DNA of 64,000 nucleotides from an archaeon GW2011_AR15. GTDB taxonomy: Archaea; Nanobdellota; Nanobdellia; Woesearchaeales; GW2011-AR15. The notes under the pieces were generated by a model. That model saw only the letters and a list, made by a program, of their open reading frames with translations, was not told where the DNA came from and ran no database searches. Position numbers and translations under genes: made by a program. Location: contig CP010425.1 in assembly GCA_000830295.1 (NCBI GenBank), positions 627,308 through 691,307 on the forward strand. Direction: 5' to 3'. Shown one piece after another: positions 52,930-60,947 of the stretch (positions are counted from its first letter, which is position 1; each line of letters opens with the position of its first letter).

Positions 52930-53102
52930 CTTTCTAATTAGTTAAGTCCGCTTGAACGAAGTGAAACGGACAGCGTGCCAACCGAGCTACCAGTTGGTCT
53001 GCTTCTCCCCTATCGCCCTTTTTTTAAGTGGGATTTCAGCGAAGCTGAATGTCGCACCTGTTTGGATTCTAACCTTACTAAAGGTTAGTCTCCTATCGCC
53101 CT
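52915..53102. repeat. Copies of the tRNA-His 3' end with hairpin-bearing inserts
   Basis: TTCTCCCCTATCGCCCTTT (52915-52933, the tRNA 3' end plus three T) recurs exactly at 53003-53021 and in shortened form at 53089-53102. Insert one has stems 52946-52950/52967-52971 and 52978-52982/52993-52997, the second resembling a tRNA D-arm on the minus strand. Insert two has a TTCAGC-GAA-GCTGAA hairpin (53035-53049) and an 8-bp stem 53069-53076/53081-53088. No gene lies in the 347 bases between tmk and 53111 besides the tRNA. Confidence 0.85.
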
Positions 53103-53110
53103 CAACCTTT

Positions 53111-53662
53111 CTACTTATTTACTAACTTAGTTTTCTCTGCAACATACTTGAAGAAAGAGGATACATGCTTCAGCACGTTGTATTCCTGGTTTATGTCCGG
53201 ATCAAGCACAGGGCAGAACAGGGCAGTGTACACAAGCCCGCTCATAAGGTGGAGCAGTGTAAAAGGTATCTGGCCGCTAAGGCTTGCCATGAACGGCATG
53301 TTGAACAGCATGCTTGACATGACAGGGCCTGTAATGAAATCAAATACCAGCACGCTTAAGAGAGTGAACCCGAAATAATGGAGAAGATTGATATCTTTTA
53401 TTTTTCTGATCAGCAGCCCTGCAAGCAGCGCAACAAATGAATAGACGAGGCTGGTTACAATTGTCCAGATTCCAACACTCCCGGTAATCAGGTCAAAGCT
53501 TGCCATTGTTACAAACACGAACAAAATGGATTTCCATATGCTTTCCACTCGGGCAGTAGGAAGCATAACTCCCAAAATAGGGTCATTGTTAGGGAAAATC
53601 CTCATAAACCTGAATATGTTTACTGCAATTACAGTGCTGAGGAATTTCCAGATTTTTTTCAT
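53111..53662 (-). CDS. Multi-pass membrane protein, ECF-transporter S-component-like
   Basis: 183 residues with five or six membrane helices. 'IFPNNDPILGVMLP' near residue 22 and the overall length resemble ECF-type vitamin/metal S components and related DUF families; the match is by eye. Such proteins bind a small molecule and need an ECF energising module that is not in the window. It is divergent from the YchF-type GTPase gene. Confidence 0.55.
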   Translation of the reverse strand: MKKIWKFLSTVIAVNIFRFMRIFPNNDPILGVMLPTARVESIWKSILFVFVTMASFDLITGSVGIWTIVTSLVYSFVALLAGLLIRKIKDINLLHYFGFTLLSVLVFDFITGPVMSSMLFNMPFMASLSGQIPFTLLHLMSGLVYTALFCPVLDPDINQEYNVLKHVSSFFKYVAEKTKLVNK

Positions 53663-53702
53663 CTGAGATACTATACTGGGAGATTATATAAATTTGTTGT
53701 TG

Positions 53703-53716
53703 TTATTCCGGAATAA
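53703..53716. promoter_or_regulatory. 14-bp perfect palindrome in a divergent promoter
   Basis: TTATTCCGGAATAA lies in the 99-base gap between the divergent membrane-protein and GTPase genes, just upstream of a TATA box (AATTTATAAC, about 53730-53739) that precedes the GTPase ATG by about 25 bases. A symmetric site here is likely a repressor or activator operator. Confidence 0.4.
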
Positions 53717-53761
53717 GTCATATCAACAAAATTTATAACTGCAACCTTAATCCTTTCTCTT

Positions 53762-54958
53762 ATGTTTATAGGACTTGTAGGGAAGCCGTCAGCAGGAAAA
53801 AGCACTTTTTTCAAGGCAGCAACTTTGATGAATGTGGAGACTGCCAATTACCCTTTCACAACAATCAGGCCGAACTCCGGAGTCAGCTTTGTCAGGATAG
53901 AATGTGTTGACAGGGATTTCAGGAAGCAGTGCAATCCGAGGGAAGGATACTGCAGGGAAGGCATGAGGTACATCCCAGTCCAGCTGCTGGATGTTGCGGG
54001 CCTTGTGCCGGGAGCGCACGAGGGAAAAGGCATGGGGAACCAGTTTCTCTCAGACCTAAACCAGGCAGATGTCCTGATACATATTGTTGACATCTCAGGA
54101 GGACTGAATGACAAGGGAGAGCCTGTTGCTGCGGGGAGCTATGACCCTGCAAATGACATTAAATTTCTGGAATATGAGCTTGACATGTGGTATTACCAGA
54201 TATTCGAGAAAGTCTGGAGGAGATTCTCATATACCATAAACCAGACGAGGGAGGATGCAATAAAGGCAATTGCCAAGCAGTTTTCCGGGCTCAGGGTCAC
54301 TGAGGATATTGTGAAGGCAGTGCTGAAAAAATTTGAGCTTATGGAAAAGCCTATACTGACCTGGACAGATGCTGACCTGAAAAACATTACAAAGGAATTC
54401 AGGAAAGAGACAAAACCCATCATTATTGCAGCCAACAAGATTGATGTTCCCGGGGCCGGTGAGAATTATGAGAGAGTAAAGAAGCAGTTCCCCGAGTACA
54501 GGATAGTCCCATGCTCTGCTGAATCAGAGCTGGCATTAAAAGAGGCAGACAAGCACGGGCTTATAGAATATCTGCCGGGAAATAAGGATTTTAGGGTAAT
54601 GGATGAATCCAGATTATCAGACAGCCAGAAAAAAGCCCTTGATTTCATAAAGAAAAACATCCTTGGGAAGCACGGCTCAACAGGGGTCCAGGGCGTGCTG
54701 AACACAGCAGTCTTTGACCTGCTTGGCTATATCGCCATCTATCCCGCAGGGGACAAATTAGAAGATTCCAAGGGCAATGTGCTGCCTGACTGCTTTTTGC
54801 TTCCTCCAGGCACAACCGCACTGGGATTTGCATACCATCTCCACACTGACCTGGGCAACAATTTCATAAGGGCAGTCGACATAAAGACAAAGCAGTCCGT
54901 GAAAAAAGACCATCCGTTAAAGCACAGGGACATGATTGAGATAATACACAGCAAATAA
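53762..54958 (+). CDS. YchF/Obg-family GTPase with C-terminal TGS domain
   Basis: 398 residues. G1 'GKPSAGKST', switch region 'YPFTTIRPNSG', G3 'DVAGLVPGAHEGKGMGNQF', G4 'NKID' and the C-terminal TGS domain ('FAYHLHTDLGNNFIRAVD') place it in the archaeal branch of Obg/YchF-like GTPases, which associate with ribosomes. The G4 Asp is present, so GTP rather than ATP preference is likely. TATA and palindrome lie upstream; ATG is leaderless. Confidence 0.9.
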   Translation: MFIGLVGKPSAGKSTFFKAATLMNVETANYPFTTIRPNSGVSFVRIECVDRDFRKQCNPREGYCREGMRYIPVQLLDVAGLVPGAHEGKGMGNQFLSDLNQADVLIHIVDISGGLNDKGEPVAAGSYDPANDIKFLEYELDMWYYQIFEKVWRRFSYTINQTREDAIKAIAKQFSGLRVTEDIVKAVLKKFELMEKPILTWTDADLKNITKEFRKETKPIIIAANKIDVPGAGENYERVKKQFPEYRIVPCSAESELALKEADKHGLIEYLPGNKDFRVMDESRLSDSQKKALDFIKKNILGKHGSTGVQGVLNTAVFDLLGYIAIYPAGDKLEDSKGNVLPDCFLLPPGTTALGFAYHLHTDLGNNFIRAVDIKTKQSVKKDHPLKHRDMIEIIHSK

Positions 54959-55045
54959 GATGAAGCAGCCAGGAATAATTGTCCAGTAGCTGTTTTTTCC
55001 TGCCTAAGAATTAATTTTAAAAATCCCGCCGTATTCTTCTGCGTA

Positions 55046-56158
55046 ATGGACTACAAAGTAATCTCATTTTACAAGTACATCAATATAGATGACCCTGCAA
55101 AGCTGAAAAACAGCATAAAGAGATTCTGCGAAGAGAGCAGTATTTTAGGAAGGGTGCTTATAGGAAAAGAGGGGCTGAACGGGGCAATTTCAGGAAAAAA
55201 ACAGGCTGTAGAGAAATACAAAAAATGGATAGCTTCTGACAGGAGATTCTCAGACCTGACCTTCAGGGAGCAGGAGTATGAGAAAAATGCATACCACAAG
55301 CTAGTTGTCAAGATAAGGAAAGAAATAGTGCATTTCGGTGCAAAAGTTAATGTTGCAAAAAGCGGGAGATATATAACCCCGGAGCAGCTCAAAAATATGT
55401 ATGACAGCGGGGAGGAGTTCATAATAATAGATGCAAGGAATGACTACGAGTCAAGGGTCGGGAAGTTTGAAAAGGCAGTTGAGCTGCCTATAAAAAATTT
55501 CAGGGAGCTCCCTGGAAAAACAGGAAAGCTTGAGCACTACAAGGACAAAAAAATAATCATGTACTGCACAGGCGGCATAAGGTGCGAGAAGGCGACAGCA
55601 TACCTTAACGAGCACGGATTTAGGGATGTAAACCACCTGAAAGGCGGGATAATAGCATTTAACAACAAATATCCCGGCACATATTTCAGGGGGGCAAATT
55701 TTGTCTTTGATGACAGGCTTATAGACACGCAGGACATGCTCACAGACTGCGAGATCTGTGGGAATTCCGCAACAAACTATCTCAACTGCCACAACCTTGA
55801 CTGCGACAGACTGTATGCCTGCTGCGACAAATGCAGGACAAGGCTTAACAGGTGCTGCTCGCAGGACTGCAAAGAATGGCCAAGGCAGAGAAAACAGAAT
55901 AAATTATACAGTACAATAGGCAGGATTGAAAATTATTACAGGAAGCGGAAAGTCGCCATGGTTGAGCTGAAGCAGCCCCTGAAAAAAAGTTCAATGGTCA
56001 TAATAAAAGGAAAGACAACCCGGGAATTTGAGCTGGAAGTAAAGGAGATAAGGGATTATGATGACAAAAAGATCAGCCTCGGAGAAGCAGGCCAGCTGGT
56101 TACAATTCCTGTCACGAAAAAAGTAAGAAAGAATGATAAAATTGTTATAGTAAGCTAA
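55046..56158 (+). CDS. TrhO-like tRNA uridine hydroxylase (rhodanese) with extra C-terminal domain
   Basis: 370 residues. An N-terminal acylphosphatase-like domain (about 5-95) with 'GKEGLNGAISG', a rhodanese domain (about 110-215) with active-site loop 'CTGGIRC' (Cys174), and a Cys-rich zinc-like segment (about 235-275) match TrhO/YceA, which makes 5-hydroxyuridine in tRNA. Residues about 302-370 add a small beta-barrel-like domain ('KKSSMVIIKGKTTREFELEVKE') resembling the C-terminal barrel of U32-type or translation-factor domains; this is not part of standard TrhO. It may help tRNA binding. Confidence 0.85.
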   Translation: MDYKVISFYKYINIDDPAKLKNSIKRFCEESSILGRVLIGKEGLNGAISGKKQAVEKYKKWIASDRRFSDLTFREQEYEKNAYHKLVVKIRKEIVHFGAKVNVAKSGRYITPEQLKNMYDSGEEFIIIDARNDYESRVGKFEKAVELPIKNFRELPGKTGKLEHYKDKKIIMYCTGGIRCEKATAYLNEHGFRDVNHLKGGIIAFNNKYPGTYFRGANFVFDDRLIDTQDMLTDCEICGNSATNYLNCHNLDCDRLYACCDKCRTRLNRCCSQDCKEWPRQRKQNKLYSTIGRIENYYRKRKVAMVELKQPLKKSSMVIIKGKTTREFELEVKEIRDYDDKKISLGEAGQLVTIPVTKKVRKNDKIVIVS

Positions 56159-56173
56159 GAAAGCCCAGCATGA

Positions 56174-56368
56174 CTAGGCCTTCTTTAATTTGTCAATGGC
56201 TTCTTTAACGCCTTTGCTTTCATTATCAAGCCATTCTTTGTAGCTTTCAAGTTTGCTGATTTTTTCTTCCTTTGTAAGGAATTTTCTTCCGGTATACTGG
56301 TTGTCATCACAGCAGCTATCTCCGCTGCAGCCACAGCAACCATCTCCGCAACATGCTCCATGAGTCAT
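56174..56368 (-). CDS. Small Cys-rich protein, 64 aa
   Basis: The first 21 residues hold seven cysteines in 'ACCGDGCCGCSGDSCC', followed by a helical, Lys-rich tail. The Cys cluster may bind a metal or form a redox centre. GGAGG just upstream of the ATG gives a good ribosome site. It is divergent from a PadR-type regulator, with repeated operator-like palindromes between them, and likely under its control. Confidence 0.65.
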   Translation of the reverse strand: MTHGACCGDGCCGCSGDSCCDDNQYTGRKFLTKEEKISKLESYKEWLDNESKGVKEAIDKLKKA

Positions 56369-56382
56369 TTTTGTTCCTCCGA

Positions 56383-56489
56383 ATTCCCTATTGGGAATAC
56401 GATATTGGTGATACGATACTTATTTATATAACTATCGGTTTTCCGATATTAAGGGAATAACCAAAGGTTTTTATATAGGTTTTCCGATA
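56383..56489. promoter_or_regulatory. Divergent promoter with operator-like palindromes
   Basis: The 130-base gap between the Cys-rich and PadR genes contains ATTCCC-TATT-GGGAAT (56383-56398), TATCGG-TTTT-CCGATA (56433-56448) and a further TTTTCCGATA half (about 56480-56489), plus CGATA copies near 56400-56418. A TATA box for each direction lies between or next to them (TATATAAATAAG, minus strand, 56418-56430; TTTTTATATAGG, plus, 56468-56479). The last half-site covers the predicted padR start point, fitting autorepression. Confidence 0.6.
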
Positions 56490-56498
56490 CCATCTCTT

Positions 56499-56801
56499 AT
56501 GACAAGACATGAAATGAAAGGGTTTCTATCTTTCCTCATAATGTGGTTCATATACAAGAAGGAGATGACGGGGGCAGAGATTGCAATAGAGCTGGAAAAA
56601 AGAAAAGGAAACAAGCCGAGCCCCGGCACAATATACCCTGCGCTAAAGGACCTGAAAGACAAGGGGCTTATAAAAGATGACAGGGACAAAAAATACTCCC
56701 TCACAAAAAAAGGAGAAGAGGAGCTGGACAGCCACCTGAAAACATTTTTCGACACTTTCTGCGACCTTGATGAAATGAAGTCCTGCTGCAGGAAAAAATA
56801 A
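56499..56801 (+). CDS. PadR-family transcription regulator with C-terminal Cys pair
   Basis: 100 residues with the PadR winged-helix layout: 'MTGAEIAIELEKRKGNKPSPGTIYPALKDLKDKGLI' is the diagnostic stretch with 'SPGTIYP', followed by the wing and a C-terminal helix. The end 'KSCCRKK' carries adjacent cysteines, which could sense metal or redox state. A leaderless start follows a TATA box by about 25 bases. Its likely targets are its own gene and the divergent Cys-rich gene. Confidence 0.85.
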   Translation: MTRHEMKGFLSFLIMWFIYKKEMTGAEIAIELEKRKGNKPSPGTIYPALKDLKDKGLIKDDRDKKYSLTKKGEEELDSHLKTFFDTFCDLDEMKSCCRKK

Positions 56802-56816
56802 CTTTGGATTTTGAAC

Positions 56817-57338
56817 ATGATTCTTGAAAAGCTGAAATCACTGGAGACAGAAAGCATTGGCAGGGGCATACCAATAATAGGCTCTGGAAAGGGCAGGTTC
56901 CTCTATGAAAAAGTCCTTGAGGCAAAGCCGAAAAAAGTCCTGGAGCTTGGCACTGCAAACGGATACAGCGGAATAATTCTCGGCTATCTCGGCGCAAAAC
57001 TCACTACAATAGATGTTGACGCCAGGATACAGGAAGAGGCAAAAGAGAATTATAAGAAATTTGGAGTTAAGGCTAAAATAATAAATGGGGATGCTGTTGA
57101 GGAAATAAAAAAACTTGGAGGAAAATTTGACATCATCTTTATAGATTTCATAAAGAGCAAATATATTTATGCTCTCGAAGATGCAATAAGGCTCTGCAGA
57201 AAAAACGGGTATATAATTGCAGATAACATAACTTTCCCCGGATGCCAGGATTACAGAAGGGAAGTCATTAACGATGCAAGGCTTGAGACAGAGATAATTG
57301 ATATTGAAGACGGCCTGGCATCAAGCAGAAAATTATGA
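56817..57338 (+). CDS. SAM-dependent O-methyltransferase-like protein
   Basis: ATG 56817 follows padR by 15 bases; TTG 56811 is an alternative. 173 residues carry a class I methyltransferase core: motif I 'VLELGTANGYSG', 'TTIDVDARI', 'INGDAVE' and 'FDIIFIDFIKSKY' as in the YrrM/COG4122 group, whose members methylate small molecules or tRNA (TrmR). The substrate is unknown. It may be in the padR transcript. Its end overlaps the convergent gene by 6 bases. Confidence 0.8.
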   Translation: MILEKLKSLETESIGRGIPIIGSGKGRFLYEKVLEAKPKKVLELGTANGYSGIILGYLGAKLTTIDVDARIQEEAKENYKKFGVKAKIINGDAVEEIKKLGGKFDIIFIDFIKSKYIYALEDAIRLCRKNGYIIADNITFPGCQDYRREVINDARLETEIIDIEDGLASSRKL

Positions 57339-58427
57339 GTTTATCTTTGTCTCCCCAATCCATTCATGGTCATAAAACCCTTTTGATATGAGATTTCTTA
57401 CCAGTTTTCCGGTGTCAGGATTATTTTTTGCTGCTATGATGCAATGCTGGTATGAAAAAGACGTTTCAAGCGCAACAGGAAAATTATTTCCAACAACTAT
57501 TTTTTCATTCCACCATGGCCAGTCTCTGGTATTTTCCTTTCCCATAAGCATCTCATGCTCCCATTGGTAGAATCCCGGGCATCCGGACTGGATACTGAGA
57601 AAATCTGCATCAAGTGCAGTCCCAAAATCCCCAATAAAAGCAGGATTCAGCTCATAAGGCATGCCAAGCAGTATTACGTCGTAGTGCCTGTCAAGCACAG
57701 GCAGCATTAGGCGTGAATCAAGGCCACTTCCTCTTATGGTTTTATAATCAGGATGCCTCTTTGAGATATAATCGGTAACGTTCTCTGAAAAATCTATAAG
57801 CGTATAATCCTTAATGCCTTTTTTTTCAGCAAAAAGAGCAGAGGGACTGACGCCAGCGCCAATTTCAAGCACTGATTCAGCGCCATGCATCTCATAAATC
57901 GCCTGGAAGCTTTCTATGGTTATAGGGTCAGGGCTTACCAAATGGCCAGATTCCAGGAGTGCTTCAGACAGGCCGTATTTCAGGCAGCTTTTGTATATTC
58001 CACCTTCTTTCTGGATGGTGCCCTGCTCAAGAAGCTTTGATACAGATATCACTTCAACATCATCATTCACAGCAGGTTCAGATGTGATGACATAATTTTT
58101 CTCTTCGGAGACCGGGTAGGCATCGAGATATACCCTTGTTTCCGGAACAATCTTTGAAAGATTATTGTAAAGGCTGGTTCCATATAAAGAGCCTATCAGC
58201 GACCTCCTTTGGCTAATCCACTCATCAGTCCCGTATTTGCGGCCAAAAAATAAATCTGGAACCACGGTGCTTACACAAATAACCAGGGAATCTCCCTTTG
58301 CCCTTTGATTTTCAAAAGAGGTCCATCTTGCGCCTTTAACATAAATAGATTTTTCAGCCAGTTCAGGCCTGATGATATTCAAAAACTCATTCAGCTGCGG
58401 ACCAATGCCTGAAAATCCGGATGCCAT
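57333..58427 (-). CDS. Methyltransferase-like protein, unknown substrate
   Basis: I use ATG 58427 (MASGFSG) since a TATA box (GATTTAAGTATAAC, minus strand, about 58450-58465) lies about 25-30 bases before it. 364 residues; the C-terminal half shows a class I SAM-binding core with 'VLEIGAGVSPSALF' and 'YTLIDFSENVTDYI', then 'YDVILLGMPYEL'. The N-terminal half is of unknown fold. Function unknown. Confidence 0.65.
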   Translation of the reverse strand: MASGFSGIGPQLNEFLNIIRPELAEKSIYVKGARWTSFENQRAKGDSLVICVSTVVPDLFFGRKYGTDEWISQRRSLIGSLYGTSLYNNLSKIVPETRVYLDAYPVSEEKNYVITSEPAVNDDVEVISVSKLLEQGTIQKEGGIYKSCLKYGLSEALLESGHLVSPDPITIESFQAIYEMHGAESVLEIGAGVSPSALFAEKKGIKDYTLIDFSENVTDYISKRHPDYKTIRGSGLDSRLMLPVLDRHYDVILLGMPYELNPAFIGDFGTALDADFLSIQSGCPGFYQWEHEMLMGKENTRDWPWWNEKIVVGNNFPVALETSFSYQHCIIAAKNNPDTGKLVRNLISKGFYDHEWIGETKINS

Positions 58428-58509
58428 AAATGCTTCCAAAAGTAAGTTATACTTAAATCTACCCGTATTTTCAAAAAACTATAAAAACAACAGCTTAGTC
58501 CTTTAGAAG

Positions 58510-59175
58510 ATGATACGAGGAGTGATTTTCGATATGGACGGGGTCGTGATAGACTCAGGAGAGGTAATATACAGCTCATGGAATGACATATTCTACAAAG
58601 AATTCAGTATAACCCTGCCGAGGGAGGAGGTTGCCCAGCAGCTCGGAAAAAGCCCGAAGGATTTTACCCAGCATTTCATAGACAAGTACAGGCTTAAAAT
58701 CTCCAACGGAGAGCTTGACATTAAGATTGCCATGAGGGAGGATGAGCTCGCCCATACAGTTATGCTGAAACCCGGGATCAAAGAGCTGATGGCAAGGCTG
58801 AAAGGGAAATATAAGATGGCGCTTGCGACCGGAGCATCAAGGAAAAATGCAGAATATTATGTAAATAAATTCGGACTTGGCAGCTACCTGGATTTTGTGA
58901 TTGGAGGCGATGAAGTCAGGGAAGCAAAGCCAAATCCAGAAATATTCTTAAATGCAGCAAGAAACCTTAACCTCAAGCCCGGGGAATGTGTTGTCATTGA
59001 GGATGCAATCCTTGGAATAACTGCTGCAAAAAGGGCAGGCATGAAAGTGATATCAATACCGGATGCCTTTACAGCACACCAGGACCACAGCACAGCAGAC
59101 ATGCAGCTGAAATCAGCATTTGAGATTAGCGATAATATTTTGAAAAAACTTGGTGATAATCATGGACAGGAATAA
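58510..59175 (+). CDS. HAD-superfamily hydrolase, beta-phosphoglucomutase-like
   Basis: 221 residues with all HAD motifs: 'DMDGVVIDS' (nucleophile Asp and acid/base Asp), 'ATGAS', Lys in 'EAKPNPEIF', and 'IEDAILGI' with the metal Asp/Glu. The helical cap type (about 20-80) is that of phosphoglycolate phosphatase or phosphoglucomutase-like members. The substrate is unknown. Its last 14 bases overlap the start of adenosylhomocysteinase, so they are translated together. Confidence 0.85.
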   Translation: MIRGVIFDMDGVVIDSGEVIYSSWNDIFYKEFSITLPREEVAQQLGKSPKDFTQHFIDKYRLKISNGELDIKIAMREDELAHTVMLKPGIKELMARLKGKYKMALATGASRKNAEYYVNKFGLGSYLDFVIGGDEVREAKPNPEIFLNAARNLNLKPGECVVIEDAILGITAAKRAGMKVISIPDAFTAHQDHSTADMQLKSAFEISDNILKKLGDNHGQE

Positions 59176-60424
59176 AAATTACGAAGTGAAAGATATTAGG
59201 CTGGCAGAGCAGGGAGCGAAAAATATTGAACTGGCAGAGATGTACATGCCTGCGCTGCTTGAGATAAGGAAAAGGTTTGAAAAAGAGAATCCCCTGAAGG
59301 GCATAAGGGTCGGGCTTGCCCTGCATGTCACAAAAGAGACAGCAGTGCTTGTGAGGACGCTGATAGCAGGAGGGGCCGATGTTGCGATAACAGGATGCAA
59401 TCCGCTTTCAACACAGGATGATGTTGCTGCTGCCCTTGCAAAGGAGGGAGTAAAAGTATGGGCCTACAAGGGGGAGAGCACAGAGGATTATTACAGGTAT
59501 ATAGGCTATGTCATAGATTTTAAGCCGCAGGTCACGATTGACGACGGCATGGACCTTGTCTCGGAGATACATAAGAAGCACAAGGAATTAATACCGCAGA
59601 TTATAGGCGGATGCGAGGAGACAACCACAGGAGTAATAAGGCTGAAGGCAATGCATAAGGACGGCGCGCTGAAATACCCCGTGATTGCCGTGAACGACAA
59701 CAAGACAAAGCATCTTCTTGACAATTATTACGGAACAGGACAGTCAACATGGGACGGCATATTAAGGGCATCCAATATCCTTGTTTCAGGGAAGACAGTT
59801 GTTGTTGCAGGCTACGGAAGCTGCGGCAAGGGAGTTGCAATGAGGGCCAAGGGCCTCGGAGCCGGCGTTATAGTTACAGAGGTTGAAAACTTCAAGGCAC
59901 TGCAGGCTGCCTATGACGGATTCAGGGTAATGCCGATGGCGGATGCCGCCCCTCTTGGAGATATTTTCATAACAGTGACAGGAGACATAAATGTAATAAG
60001 GCCTGAGCATATGAAAAAGATGAAGTCAGGAGTTATACTGGCTAACAGCGGCCATTTCGATGTTGAGATTGACCTGAAGGGCCTGAAGAAAATTTCAAAA
60101 TCATCAAGAAAGGTAAGGCCGTCTTTTGATGAATATGCTGTTGACGGGAAAAAGATTTTTGTAGCTGGAGAAGGAAGGCTTGTCAACCTTGCAGCTGCAG
60201 AGGGACATCCCAGCGAGGTAATGTCAACTTCATTCTGCGGCCAGGCCCTTGCAGTTGAGCACCTTGTAAAGAACAGGGGGAAATTAAAGGCCGGAGTTAT
60301 AATGCTTCCTGGAGAGATAGATGATTACATTGCAGGACTGCAGCTGAAGGCAATGGGAATCAAGATAGACACACTTACAAAAGAGCAGAAAAAATACCTG
60401 AGCAGCTGGCAGGAAGGGACATAA
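59162..60424 (+). CDS. ahcY: Adenosylhomocysteinase
   Basis: ATG 59162 has a GGTG ribosome site ten bases upstream and overlaps the HAD gene. The 420-residue enzyme hydrolyses S-adenosylhomocysteine to homocysteine and a nucleoside, supporting the SAM-dependent methyltransferases found nearby. Visible signatures include 'ALHVTKETAVLVRTL', 'GGCEETTTGVIRL', 'VNDNKTKHLLDNYYGTGQS', NAD loop 'VVAGYGSCGKGVA', and 'SGHFDVEID'. Length fits archaeal members. Confidence 0.96.
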   Translation: MDRNKNYEVKDIRLAEQGAKNIELAEMYMPALLEIRKRFEKENPLKGIRVGLALHVTKETAVLVRTLIAGGADVAITGCNPLSTQDDVAAALAKEGVKVWAYKGESTEDYYRYIGYVIDFKPQVTIDDGMDLVSEIHKKHKELIPQIIGGCEETTTGVIRLKAMHKDGALKYPVIAVNDNKTKHLLDNYYGTGQSTWDGILRASNILVSGKTVVVAGYGSCGKGVAMRAKGLGAGVIVTEVENFKALQAAYDGFRVMPMADAAPLGDIFITVTGDINVIRPEHMKKMKSGVILANSGHFDVEIDLKGLKKISKSSRKVRPSFDEYAVDGKKIFVAGEGRLVNLAAAEGHPSEVMSTSFCGQALAVEHLVKNRGKLKAGVIMLPGEIDDYIAGLQLKAMGIKIDTLTKEQKKYLSSWQEGT

Positions 60425-60446
60425 TCTTTCCCGGACTTTTCTCTTA

Positions 60447-60845
60447 TTAATGCAATCTCTCTATTTCGTGTTCAAGCAGGCTGCGGTAGACATGAAATGC
60501 CACGTTCTGGGGAACCCCATTGAAAACATTCCTGAATTCCCGGGAAGGGTAGTACGGCCCTGAAAAATCCATGTCTAGAGACATTCTCCTGTAATCTTCG
60601 CTGTCCGGTGGGCTGCGGGGATCATGCGCAGTCACTTCCCATTCAAGAAGCTTATGGCTGGGACTGAGTTCCCTTAATTTTGGGATGTCTGAAAAAACAA
60701 TTAGGTTGATGGCAGATATTGCTTCAAGCCCCTGCACGCTTCTAAGAAACTTAAACGCCTCTTCATCCAGTTTAGGAAGCCCATATTGTTCAAGATGTTT
60801 TTCATAAGCACTGCAATAACTCTGATAGCCGTTGTCTTCTGCCAT
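60447..60845 (-). CDS. Hypothetical protein, 132 aa
   Basis: ATG 60845 is chosen because GAGGTGGGAG lies directly upstream; the GTG at 60860 is part of that site. The product is a soluble, charged helical protein with no motif I know. A TATA box (minus strand ATTTAAATAAAG, about 60884-60895) lies about 45 bases before the ATG. It is convergent with ahcY. Confidence 0.6.
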   Translation of the reverse strand: MAEDNGYQSYCSAYEKHLEQYGLPKLDEEAFKFLRSVQGLEAISAINLIVFSDIPKLRELSPSHKLLEWEVTAHDPRSPPDSEDYRRMSLDMDFSGPYYPSREFRNVFNGVPQNVAFHVYRSLLEHEIERLH

Positions 60846-60947
60846 TTTCTTCTCTCCCACCTCTATGCCTGGAAAAAGAAATCTTTATTTAAATACATTT
60901 TCAATATAACCGCCAGATTTAAATAAGAAAATCCCATTCTTTTCCGG

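Noticed and set aside
52764-53110. Integrated element at tRNA-His
   Set aside because: The copies of the tRNA end are too closely spaced to hold any gene, and no integrase is nearby.
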